A stretch of 12,702 nucleotides of DNA from Oscillospiraceae bacterium (GTDB lineage: Bacteria; Bacillota; Clostridia; Oscillospirales; Ruminococcaceae). This document shows positions 7,030 to 12,702 of the stretch, piece by piece; the stretch's first letter is position 1; every line of letters starts with the position of its first letter. The stretch covers positions 1 to 12,702 of the forward strand of contig CAAEOA010000284.1 in the NCBI GenBank assembly GCA_900757485.1, given 5' to 3'. The notes below the pieces were generated by a model. That model searched no databases. It was given only the letters and a program-made list of their open reading frames with translations, and was not told the origin of the DNA. Both the position numbers and the translations under genes were made by a program.

Positions 7030-8253
7030 TCACTCTCCCCATGATCGCATGGCTTTTAACGGTGAATTGTGACGAATAAATATTAGGGGAATAATAAGGG
7101 CTACAATCGTAATCAAAAATATAGTTCCTATAGAATATAATAAATTGTTTGTTTTTATTAAAAGCTGCATTTCAAAAATAATATCTGCTTTTATTAATAT
7201 TGCAGAAATTAATGCAAACATTAAAAGAGAAGAAATAAAGATGCATACTAAATACCCTAATATAATCTTTATAACGTCATTCCACTTATAACCACACAAA
7301 TATAGAATCGCAAAGTTCTTCAAATTTTTAATGACATTCAACGCCGTCATACTTATAATGCCAATAATTGCAATAGCTATCGCACAGACAGCTATTGACA
7401 GAAATGACCGCATATATGTTTGCGTTTGTTTTGAGCCTGATATTAATAATTCAGAAAATGTCTTTACATATCCATATTGTTTTAAAACAGCAATATTGTT
7501 TACTTTTTCCTGTTCAGTTATGCCTTTCTGAAACAAAATAAAATATGAAGATTGTGTATGATAAAATTCTTGTTCATATTTTTTAACGTCAGAATATCGA
7601 ACATAAATCTTAGGCTGCTGATAGTATTTGTTATTATAAAGCTCATATAATTCTAGACATGTCACACCTTCTCCACTTGTAGCAAATGATAGCATTTTAC
7701 TGGATTCAGCAATTTTTCCTATTACAGAAATTTCGCAAGATGATTTTTGATCAGAAAAAAAGTTAAATTTATTGCTATTTATGTCTCCCCCCACTACAAC
7801 TGCTGGAATTCCTGACGCAGTTGAATCTACTTGAGTAAGCCAATCACCTTTTTTCATAGCAGGAAAACAACAGTTAAGTAAATTATCAGAATATATAACT
7901 ACTTCCAAGGGGTGTTCAGCAGGAAAACATTCATTAATAAGCGCTGCTTGCCTAATATATTCAAAAGTATCTACTCTTTCTAATTTGTTTCGAAGCAACG
8001 TTTCGTTTAGATTGTTATCATCATGATTTTCAGAATCCACGGCATGATATTCTAATCTTTCAAAATTAGGCATGAAATAAACTCCATTTAGTTTTGCAAA
8101 ATTTTCAAACTGATATATTGCGTCCATTTGGGAATTATATTGCCCAATCGTAAAATTTAATGTCATTAAAGTTACTAACAATTGAACTGATAAAAGCATA
8201 TTTAATAGAAAATTTTTGCTGAACATACGAAAACCGTGTTTGATATATTTCAT
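7030..8253 (-). CDS. FtsX-like ABC permease subunit 2
   Basis: 407 residues from the ATG at 8251-8253, preceded by AAGGA (8262-8266) with 8-nt spacing. An ATG 18 nt upstream (8271) keeps the frame but has no visible ribosome binding site, so I prefer the shorter start. Topology: segment 1 about 16-36, a large extracellular domain, then three segments starting with IAVCAIAIAIIGIISMTALN. Between segments 2 and 3 comes NFAILYLCGYKWNDVIKI, the helix-loop typical of FtsX permeases, which contacts the ATPase. The C-terminus is SPLKAMRSWGE, a MacB/FtsX-type P-L-K-A tail. It overlaps nothing and is separated by a few bases from its neighbours in a tight operon. It should sit in the cytoplasmic membrane and pair with another permease. 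Confidence 0.88.
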   Translation of the reverse strand: MKYIKHGFRMFSKNFLLNMLLSVQLLVTLMTLNFTIGQYNSQMDAIYQFENFAKLNGVYFMPNFERLEYHAVDSENHDDNNLNETLLRNKLERVDTFEYIRQAALINECFPAEHPLEVVIYSDNLLNCCFPAMKKGDWLTQVDSTASGIPAVVVGGDINSNKFNFFSDQKSSCEISVIGKIAESSKMLSFATSGEGVTCLELYELYNNKYYQQPKIYVRYSDVKKYEQEFYHTQSSYFILFQKGITEQEKVNNIAVLKQYGYVKTFSELLISGSKQTQTYMRSFLSIAVCAIAIAIIGIISMTALNVIKNLKNFAILYLCGYKWNDVIKIILGYLVCIFISSLLMFALISAILIKADIIFEMQLLIKTNNLLYSIGTIFLITIVALIIPLIFIRHNSPLKAMRSWGE

Positions 8254-8272
8254 AAAAGCATTCCTTATCATT

Positions 8273-9292
8273 TTATTTTTTTAATAGTGATATCGGTGTC
8301 TTTCTGCAAAAATTAATAATTACTGGAAAAAAAACAATTGCTATTGCAAAGATGAAAAATAAATATAGGACAATAAAATCATTGAATCCCAGTCGATATT
8401 GAAAAATCTCATCATTAATATATGGTAATAATCTTTTAATTCCTGTTTGATAAATAAGAACTGCCAACACAAAAACTCCAGAAGACAAAATAAACAATTC
8501 TGATGCAAGAAGTTTAATTACTTTTAATTTTGTAAAACCGCAAATTTGATAGATCGCAAAATGCTTTCTTCTTTGAAACAACAAATATTGATATAAAAAA
8601 GAAATATTTATCAAAGCCAAAAAAACAACTAAAATGGATATAATACTGCTATAGAGATTTTTAGCCGATAAATAAATATCAGGTTGCATTGGCATCATTA
8701 CAATTGAATTCGTGAACAATTCATTTAACTTTTTTTCCATGTTTTGCGATTCTAATATAGATAGATTTCTACTTAATTGTATATATAATCCTTCTATTTG
8801 AGTCGTTTCCGTAATTGAAGAAAATGGAATTTCATTAAAATTCCTATCGGAATATGATAATATATTATAGTCTTTTCCATATAAATGAATTTGAGATTTA
8901 TCATGATAAGTTTCATAATATTTAGAACTTAGAATAATTTCATTAGTAGAATGATCATTAAAATAACGTCCCCCGTAATATAGGGCTTTTTTTGTATAAG
9001 AAGCCAATGTAAACATCTCATTACTGTTTGTCATTACAGCTCCGAGATAAAAAATATCCGTTCTATCTTTTAACAGTTTATCTATTTTAGACTGTAAATT
9101 TTTTTCTTCTTGAAGAAAATTAATTTTTACTGTTTTAAATTTTTGCTCAAACTCTAATGTAGAAGATTGAATGGAACTAAAAATTGTATATATGTACATT
9201 ACTGCTAAAATAGAGGTAATTATACTTAATGCGAATAAAACAAATATACTTCTTTTTTTTGTTATTAAAAGCTTGAAATTTTTTAAAAGCAT
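8273..9292 (-). CDS. FtsX-like ABC permease subunit 1
   Basis: 339 residues from ATG at 9290-9292, preceded by GGAGG (9299-9303) with good spacing. The frame also extends to a TTG at 9316, but that start would lie in the terminator-like hairpin and lacks a ribosome binding site. Segment 1 is about 16-38 (FVLFALSIITSILAVMYIYT), then an extracellular domain, then three segments in the last 130 residues. The loop HFAIYQICGFTKLKVIKLL and the tail KTPISLLKK fit the FtsX/MacB permease family. It is the first transporter gene after the secreted-protein gene, from which it is separated by the hairpin at 9306-9347. It probably forms a hetero-oligomer with one of the two following permeases. Confidence 0.88.
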   Translation of the reverse strand: MLLKNFKLLITKKRSIFVLFALSIITSILAVMYIYTIFSSIQSSTLEFEQKFKTVKINFLQEEKNLQSKIDKLLKDRTDIFYLGAVMTNSNEMFTLASYTKKALYYGGRYFNDHSTNEIILSSKYYETYHDKSQIHLYGKDYNILSYSDRNFNEIPFSSITETTQIEGLYIQLSRNLSILESQNMEKKLNELFTNSIVMMPMQPDIYLSAKNLYSSIISILVVFLALINISFLYQYLLFQRRKHFAIYQICGFTKLKVIKLLASELFILSSGVFVLAVLIYQTGIKRLLPYINDEIFQYRLGFNDFIVLYLFFIFAIAIVFFPVIINFCRKTPISLLKK

Positions 9293-9305
9293 TTTTAACC
9301 TCCAT

Positions 9306-9347
9306 TTATAAAACAACTGGGAATTTGCATTCCCAGTTGTTTTATAA
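9306..9347 (-). terminator. 19-bp hairpin with GCAA tetraloop between peptide gene and transporter genes
   Basis: Positions 9306-9324 and 9329-9347 are perfectly complementary over 19 bp, and in the minus-strand RNA the loop is GCAA, a stable GNRA tetraloop. The stem's outer part is A/U rich (UUGUUUUAU on the 3' side), as in intrinsic terminators. It begins 2 nt past the stop of the secreted-protein gene and ends 2 nt before the GGAGG of permease 1. It probably lets only part of transcription through and protects the upstream mRNA, giving much more of the secreted protein than of the transporter. That ratio effect is inference. Confidence 0.75.
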
Positions 9348-9349
9348 TT

Positions 9350-9817
9350 TTACCATTTTACTCCCGCAGTTAACCAGTGATTATTAGAATCTTTTATTGT
9401 TGTACAAGCATGTCCAGTTGGTGTAGCGGATTTCCATAGTGGTCCGTTTTGAGTGGCTGTTACACTTGTTTTGCCTACTTGTTCAGTAGACATGTCGGTA
9501 TAAGCTGTTGCAATCGCAGCCACTTGAGTAGCATTGGATTTACCAATTGATTCTGTTTTTACAGTATCAGGCACAAGTCCTCCTTTAGTACCACTAAATT
9601 TTCCCGTACCATAAGAGACACTAGATCCGGATAAGTCAGTAAAAAGTTCTGCTTCAGCAAAGTTCGAAGTAAATCCAAAAGCATGTGACTGCCCTTGTCT
9701 TATTATAGGCGCAGCATAATCTGTTATTTCTGAATGATACGCAGACACAGAAATCATACTGGTAACAGAAAGCGCCATGACTGAAAGTAAAATAATGGCT
9801 TTTTGCTTAATTTTCAT
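9350..9817 (-). CDS. Small secreted protein, likely substrate or partner of the ABC transporter (unknown family)
   Basis: 155 residues with a classical signal peptide (MKIKQK, hydrophobic 7-23, VSA|Y at 26/27), leaving about 129 residues. The mature part is rich in Gly, Ser, Thr and Ala with predicted beta character. It has one cysteine (Cys138, GHAC), so no internal disulfide, and aromatic residues near the end (PLWKS, NNHW, GVKW as last residues). AAGGAAG (9826-9832) lies 8 nt before the ATG. First gene of the operon, just ahead of a partial terminator: a layout familiar from bacteriocin structural genes and from secreted proteins next to FtsX-type transporters (lactococcin 972 and DUF2712 loci). 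I find no GXW or YY signature that would place it in the lactococcin 972 family. A toxin, a signalling protein or a surface protein are all possible. Confidence 0.8.
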   Translation of the reverse strand: MKIKQKAIILLSVMALSVTSMISVSAYHSEITDYAAPIIRQGQSHAFGFTSNFAEAELFTDLSGSSVSYGTGKFSGTKGGLVPDTVKTESIGKSNATQVAAIATAYTDMSTEQVGKTSVTATQNGPLWKSATPTGHACTTIKDSNNHWLTAGVKW

Positions 9818-9843
9818 TTTACATACTTCCTTAACTATTTATT

Positions 9844-9895
9844 TTGATTTAATTTACGTTTATATACGCGCGCTAATAAAAATAAATTAAATCAA
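9844..9895 (-). promoter_or_regulatory. 5' leader hairpin of the peptide mRNA
   Basis: Positions 9844-9856 and 9883-9895 form a perfect 13-bp AU-rich inverted repeat around a 26-nt loop holding an unusual CGCGCG core. It lies in the transcript between the start (about 9929) and the ribosome binding site at 9826-9832, ending 11 nt short of it. It may stabilise the mRNA or be a protein-binding site. Confidence 0.45.
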
Positions 9896-9935
9896 TTATC
9901 AACCAGAATTTTATACATACAAACCTTGCATTTTC

Positions 9936-9964
9936 ATATTATCATATTGATACATGTTTGTCAA
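9936..9964 (-). promoter_or_regulatory. Promoter of the peptide/ABC operon
   Basis: A perfect -35 TTGACA (9959-9964), 17-nt spacer and -10 TAATAT (9936-9941) on the minus strand; the start should be near 9929, about 110 nt before the secreted-protein ATG. A dyad TATATT-(4 nt)-AATATA (9968-9983) abuts the -35 on the upstream side, the usual place for an activator or for a regulator shared with the divergent PadR promoter. Confidence 0.8.
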
Positions 9965-9987
9965 GTATATATTGGTAAATATAGTAT
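9959..9987. repeat. 29-bp promoter-box repeat, copy 1
   Basis: Matches 4875-4903 in 28 of 29 positions. It covers the -35 of the peptide-operon promoter and the adjacent upstream dyad. Sequence beyond both ends is only weakly similar, so the identity looks selected or recently copied. Confidence 0.85.
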
Positions 9988-10002
9988 TGCATAAAATATA
10001 TA

Positions 10003-10031
10003 TTTACATTTTATTACAAATGTGATATTAT
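10003..10031 (+). promoter_or_regulatory. Orphaned padR promoter with internal operator-like dyad
   Basis: On the plus strand: TTTACA (10003-10008), 17-nt spacer, TATTAT (10026-10031), start near 10038. An inverted repeat ACATTT-(6 nt)-AAATGT (10006-10023) overlaps the -35 and fills the spacer, where a repressor such as PadR would act on its own promoter. PadR proteins are known for ATGT/ACAT-type dyads. Without the IS the start would be about 30 nt before the padR start codon. It now reads into the IS, against the transposase gene. Confidence 0.55.
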
Positions 10032-10040
10032 ATAAATAAT
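10031..10040. repeat. Target site duplication, left copy (TATAAATAAT)
   Basis: An identical 10-bp sequence lies at 11810-11819, just outside the other IS end. The last T (10040) also matches the first base of the right terminal repeat, so the duplication is 9 or 10 bp. An exact copy this long marks a fairly recent insertion. Confidence 0.85.
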
Positions 10041-10192
10041 TAGGTAATTGCGAAACTCACTAGCGTTTGTTGGCAATCTTGATAAAAAGCGAGGTAGAAT
10101 CCGTGCAAAGCACGAATTCTTAGATGAGAAATGGATAAATCGGATTTTGGGCGCACTTAAACAAGGCTTTGGCTTTATTAAGTTAATAAGTC

Positions 10193-11665
10193 CTAAGCTA
10201 TCAGAGGTTTTAAACTGCGTATGTATTCATGATGGTTGATTTTGTCGGCCAGAATGACAGTAATCAGTTGGGTAATTCCCGCAAGAATCAAATCTGCATG
10301 AAGTGTTTTCTTATGCTGTGTACGTCGACCCGCTAAGCAGAGATTTTCTTTGATATGATTGATATCGCGTTCCACTACGGTTCGGATTTTGTAGGTGTTA
10401 TCCCAATCCTCGGCTCCACGAAGTGTACCGGGATAAGCACGAAGGTTTTTTTCTGGGTAGATGTAAACCATTCTTCCGCAGGAAGAAGCGGTACATGGAT
10501 TATCGCAGCGACATACTCTTGTGTATTTACCAGTATTGGGGTTCTTTTTCCATTTCATCATCGGACACACAAATTTATAACGTGTGACGCCGCTTTTTAG
10601 TTTTGATGTGCCTTCATATTTCATGGCGAGATCTTCGTTATGTGGACAACAGGGAATGCCATCCGAATTTATGGTATAGTCTGGATTTTCCAGTCCGGAT
10701 CTTGAATTGAGCGGGATGTATGCTTTTGAAAAATGACGGCCTTTACCGAAAGTATCACCAGATAGCAGTTCTTTGTAAAGAGCAACACTATCAAAGGCAG
10801 CATCACCAAGAAAAGTTTTAGGGTTGATGACCGGATGCTTTTTAAAGAAATCAACTAAAGTTGGGATAAGAAGTCTTGCATCATGAACAGATTTATCTTC
10901 ATCCGGTGAATCCGATTTACTTTCTACTGTAATTTCAGGATGTGAGGCAAGGAAATCTTTATCATAAAAGGCAATATGTCGGATGATACCTAACCCATTG
11001 GTTACAATGCCAAATTTGTAGGCATAGCAAAAGTGTCCATTGATGAAAAGCTGTTTGATTTCAGAATTGGCAACGGCATGAGAAGGCATGGAACCATAAG
11101 CAGCTTTGTATGGGTCGTAAGATTCATCAAAACCTTTAGCTTTGGCATAGGTCTTCAGCTGTTTAATAATTCGATTGGCGTATTTCGGATTATTTTCAGT
11201 AACAAAAGCTTCAATGCCGGACGAATCAAAGATGGTCATATCGGCTTTTTCGGAGTCTATAGCCTGACAAATAGGTTCCGTAAGACCAACAAGGTTATCA
11301 AATACGATTTGAAGGTCATCGATAAAATCCTGTTTGAAGCGTGTGATTTTGGAAGCATCCGGAACCTTGATAAAGCCACAGAATTCACGAAGCGGCTTTG
11401 AATAATGAAGAAAAGTTAAAAGCAGTTCGTCTGTGGGAATTGAAAAAATACGCTGAATAATCAAAGCCCATAAAAAGGCTTGCAAATGGTATTTACGGGC
11501 TCTGCCCGTTGATGCATAAAAATGATTTCTGAAAGAAATCGGAATAATTTCATCAATGTCGATATGAGTTTCTAATAGAGAAAGAAATGCAGGCTTGTCA
11601 TTTTCAAATTTTTCTTGGCAATCTGCAAAAATATCATTTAAAGAAAGCTGTTTGCATGGTATCAT
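10193..11665 (-). CDS. DDE transposase of the insertion sequence
   Basis: About 490 residues, apparently intact. An N-terminal helical DNA-binding part (about 1-135, with LQAFLWALIIQRIF and ASKITRFKQDF) resembles the IS1182/IS5 transposase N-terminus. Catalytic residues: Asp147 (TIFDSSG), Asp288 (FLGDAAFDS) and Glu432 (TVVERDINHIKE). A cysteine cluster (Cys339, 340, 367, 385, 387, 391, 396) between the second Asp and the Glu may bind zinc. Start: ATG at about 11663-11665; AGGAG lies 14 nt upstream, rather far, and a CTG in between or the TTG at 11716 (inside the leader) are alternatives. It cuts and joins the IS ends. It is transcribed away from padR, toward the peptide operon. Confidence 0.9.
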   Translation of the reverse strand: MIPCKQLSLNDIFADCQEKFENDKPAFLSLLETHIDIDEIIPISFRNHFYASTGRARKYHLQAFLWALIIQRIFSIPTDELLLTFLHYSKPLREFCGFIKVPDASKITRFKQDFIDDLQIVFDNLVGLTEPICQAIDSEKADMTIFDSSGIEAFVTENNPKYANRIIKQLKTYAKAKGFDESYDPYKAAYGSMPSHAVANSEIKQLFINGHFCYAYKFGIVTNGLGIIRHIAFYDKDFLASHPEITVESKSDSPDEDKSVHDARLLIPTLVDFFKKHPVINPKTFLGDAAFDSVALYKELLSGDTFGKGRHFSKAYIPLNSRSGLENPDYTINSDGIPCCPHNEDLAMKYEGTSKLKSGVTRYKFVCPMMKWKKNPNTGKYTRVCRCDNPCTASSCGRMVYIYPEKNLRAYPGTLRGAEDWDNTYKIRTVVERDINHIKENLCLAGRRTQHKKTLHADLILAGITQLITVILADKINHHEYIRSLKPLIA

Positions 11666-11674
11666 AAGTATCAG

Positions 11675-11748
11675 AATAACTCCTTTCTTGGGTGATGAAT
11701 AATAGTTATTAGGCAACTCTATTATACCATATCCCGTGAGGAGTTATT
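11675..11748 (-). promoter_or_regulatory. Transposase promoter and read-through-blocking inverted repeat
   Basis: Minus-strand extended -10 TGGTATAAT (-10 hexamer at 11721-11726, no good -35) should start transcripts near 11714. The transposase SD region (11675-11684, AGGAGTTATT in the RNA) is perfectly complementary over 10 bp to 11739-11748, which lies upstream of that start. Only transcripts entering from outside would carry both arms and hide the SD, as known for IS10 and IS50. A short stem with a U run at 11763-11788 may add a weak outside-in terminator. Confidence 0.55.
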
Positions 11749-11809
11749 TGTATTTCTTGAAGAAAAAAGCCCGATTTTATGCGGGTTTAGGCGTTTCGCA
11801 AACGCCTAA

Positions 11810-11819
11810 TATAAATAAT
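11810..11819. repeat. Target site duplication, right copy (TATAAATAAT)
   Basis: Directly follows the right end of the IS and equals 10031-10040. It belongs to the padR leader, whose ribosome binding site starts 6 bp farther on. Confidence 0.85.
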
Positions 11820-11840
11820 GATAGCGAGGTGAGTAGACTT

Positions 11841-12227
11841 TTGGCAAAGGAAAAAATGAAATCCAGTTCCAATGGCGGATTCAAAAGAGGAATGGTGGAA
11901 CTGATTTTATTAGCATTATTAAAGGATAAAGACATGTATGGATATCAGCTTTCACAAGAATTAAGTTTGCGAAGTAATGGGTCATTTCAATTAAAAGAAA
12001 CATCCATGTATCCTACTCTTTATCGTCTGGTAGAAAAAGGATATATTACTAGCAGAGAAGAAATGACAGAAAAAAGAAAAATACGGGTCTACTATCACTT
12101 AGAATCTTTGGGTGAACAATACTTAAATATGATTATGGAAGACTATGTTTCAATCAGCATAGGGACATTTAAAGTCCTAAAAATATCAAAATATATAGTG
12201 GAGGAATTGAGTAAAGATGAGCAATAG
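11841..12227 (+). CDS. PadR-family transcription regulator
   Basis: 128 residues from TTG at 11841, preceded by GAGGTGA (11826-11832) with 8-nt spacing; an ATG at 11856 after AAAGGAAAAA is the alternative. Longer readings would start inside the IS and are artefacts. The PadR winged helix is plain: GGFKRGMVELILLALLKD (12-29), MYGYQL (32-37), and SMYPTLYRLVEKGYI (55-69) as recognition helix and wing start, then a C-terminal dimerisation helix. PadR proteins repress by binding dyads in their own and nearby promoters. The downstream HAAS gene overlaps it by 11 bp, so the two are co-translated. Its likely promoter is now 1.8 kb away, beyond the IS, so expression may be low or driven from the IS end. 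Probable target: the divergent peptide/ABC operon. Confidence 0.9.
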   Translation: MAKEKMKSSSNGGFKRGMVELILLALLKDKDMYGYQLSQELSLRSNGSFQLKETSMYPTLYRLVEKGYITSREEMTEKRKIRVYYHLESLGEQYLNMIMEDYVSISIGTFKVLKISKYIVEELSKDEQ

Positions 12228-12603
12228 TGAACTGGACAAAAAATTGGTGGTTTATTATAAACAAATCGAGCAGAAATTGGTCTGTTCTGCCGAAACTAAG
12301 AGAAAAATCGTGCAGCATCTGAAACAAGATGTTATGGATTATCTGGATGAAAAGCCAAATGCAACAATAGATGATGATATCATTCAACATTTCGGTTCAC
12401 CAGATGTTTTTGCAGCCGAATATATCTCTGGATTTGAGGATGATGAAATAGATAAAAGAATTTCAAAAATAAAAAAACGCAGAAAATGGTTTATAATTGC
12501 TTTAATTGCGGTTGTAATCATTGCGGCAATTGGTTCTACTGTTATGATATTGGAAAACAATAGACATGTTGTAGAATATTATGACAGCATCATTGTTGAA
12601 TAA
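12217..12603 (+). CDS. HAAS/DUF1700-like membrane protein, PadR partner
   Basis: 128 residues. The N-terminal part (about 8-75) has the helical HAAS pattern: YYKQIEQKLVC, KRKIVQHLKQDVMDYL, then DDDIIQHFGSPDVFAAEYI, matching the FG(T/S)P-E-x-A-x-E signature of DUF1700/HAAS proteins. A Lys/Arg-rich stretch (80-90) and one membrane segment (about 91-112) follow, with a short tail of 16 residues outside. HAAS modules are typically encoded next to PadR regulators and are thought to pass a membrane or ligand signal to them. ATG at 12217 lies within the end of padR; GGAGG is about 12 nt upstream. It may sense the secreted protein or envelope stress and tether PadR; this is inference from context. 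Confidence 0.8.
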   Translation: MSNSELDKKLVVYYKQIEQKLVCSAETKRKIVQHLKQDVMDYLDEKPNATIDDDIIQHFGSPDVFAAEYISGFEDDEIDKRISKIKKRRKWFIIALIAVVIIAAIGSTVMILENNRHVVEYYDSIIVE

Positions 12604-12702
12604 GAGGCACTGTTAAGTAAAAATGAAAAAATAGCAAATGATTCTGCAAAATAACTAAGGAATTCAAGAGTTAGCTAAAGAAAACAGTTTTTTGGGATTG
12701 GG
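12604..12702. other. Downstream spacer, no gene seen
   Basis: The last 99 bases after the HAAS stop contain only very short frames (ATG AAA AAA TAG near 12623). No terminator hairpin is evident, so the padR operon may continue beyond the window. Confidence 0.4.

Larger units (their letters stand above)
10041..11809. mobile_element. Insertion sequence, about 1.77 kb, DDE transposase type
   Basis: Ends are set by imperfect terminal inverted repeats: left TTAGGTAATTGCGAAAC (10040-10056) and the right end read inward TTAGGCGTTTGCGAAAC (11793-11809), 14 of 17 identical. A 9-10 bp direct repeat flanks them. One minus-strand transposase gene (10193-11665) fills most of it. The 150 bp between the left end and the transposase stop (10041-10192) hold no convincing gene, only a short hairpin around CCGTGC-AAA-GCACG. 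The right end is itself a near-perfect palindrome (11787-11809). Size, transposase and end features fit IS4/IS5/IS1182-like elements; the exact family is not decided here. Confidence 0.88.

Noticed and set aside
9292..9316. TTG start at 9316 for permease 1
   Set aside because: It lies within the 19-bp hairpin and has no ribosome binding site; the ATG at 9290-9292 follows a good GGAGG.
9350..9817. Assigning the secreted protein to the lactococcin 972 bacteriocin family
   Set aside because: The context (secreted protein plus ABC genes) is similar, but the mature part is about twice as long and lacks the family's N-terminal G-x-W-x-x-G and SNYYH-type motifs.
10048..10239. A plus-strand 63-residue gene at the IS left end
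   Set aside because: It begins inside the terminal repeat, has no ribosome binding site, and overlaps the end of the transposase gene on the other strand.
11757..11815. A hybrid promoter from the IS right end that drives padR (TATAAA at 11810-11815)
   Set aside because: No acceptable -35 at 16-18 nt (TTAGGC at 11787-11792 is poor); possible but not supported.
11736..11840. A longer padR start at 11736
   Set aside because: The extra 35 codons cross the IS right end and terminal repeat, and the PadR family starts near KEKMKSSS. GAGGTGA supports TTG at 11841.
1..12702. CRISPR arrays, tRNA or rRNA genes
   Set aside because: No regularly spaced direct repeats and no tRNA or rRNA-like conserved blocks were seen on either strand.

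Overview
The window is low-GC Gram-positive DNA. Signs of this are AT-rich spacers, canonical AGGAGG-type ribosome binding sites, secreted proteins with Gram-positive signal peptides and a lipobox, PadR and WYL regulators, and RICIN/DNRLRE surface proteins of the kind common in Clostridia, probably an Oscillospiraceae or Lachnospiraceae relative. It reads as an accessory region: gene remnants, a secreted-protein operon, an AT-rich peptide/ABC-transporter operon, an insertion sequence and a regulator pair.

Layout. 1-780: a hairpin terminator followed by two minus-strand remnants, a WYL-domain fragment and a RICIN (ricin B lectin) fragment that partly duplicates the gene at 1554-4055. 781-4055 (minus): a two-gene, translationally coupled operon for an 833-residue secreted protein (DNRLRE, RICIN, C-terminal Cys/His domain that may be a peptidase) and a lipoprotein. 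Its leader holds a chain of tiny ORFs linked by ATGA overlaps. 4056-5151: about 1.1 kb with no intact gene. It holds a possible broken small gene, a strong minus-strand promoter at 4852-4880, a 17-bp palindrome and the terminator of the next operon.

5152-9817 (minus): a five-gene operon. A 155-residue secreted protein of no family I recognise is followed by a 19-bp GCAA-loop hairpin, three different FtsX/MacB-type permease subunits and one complete MacB/LolD-type ATPase. Its promoter (9936-9964) is near consensus. A 29-bp box covering the -35 and upstream dyad recurs with one mismatch at the 4852-4880 promoter, so the two promoters may be co-controlled.

10041-11809: an intact DDE insertion sequence with 17-bp imperfect terminal repeats, flanked by a 10-bp direct repeat (TATAAATAAT). 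11841-12603 (plus): a PadR regulator and a membrane-anchored HAAS/DUF1700-like partner, overlapping by 11 bp. Removing the IS in thought restores a compact divergent control region. PadR's apparent promoter (10003-10031) lies left of the IS, back to back with the peptide-operon promoter, and the IS sits at PadR's predicted transcription start.

Main inference: the secreted 155-residue protein, three-permease ABC transporter, PadR and HAAS protein form one self-regulated export or self-protection module, possibly bacteriocin-like, now cut by an IS. The secreted RICIN/Cys-domain protein may belong to the same regulon through the shared promoter box.
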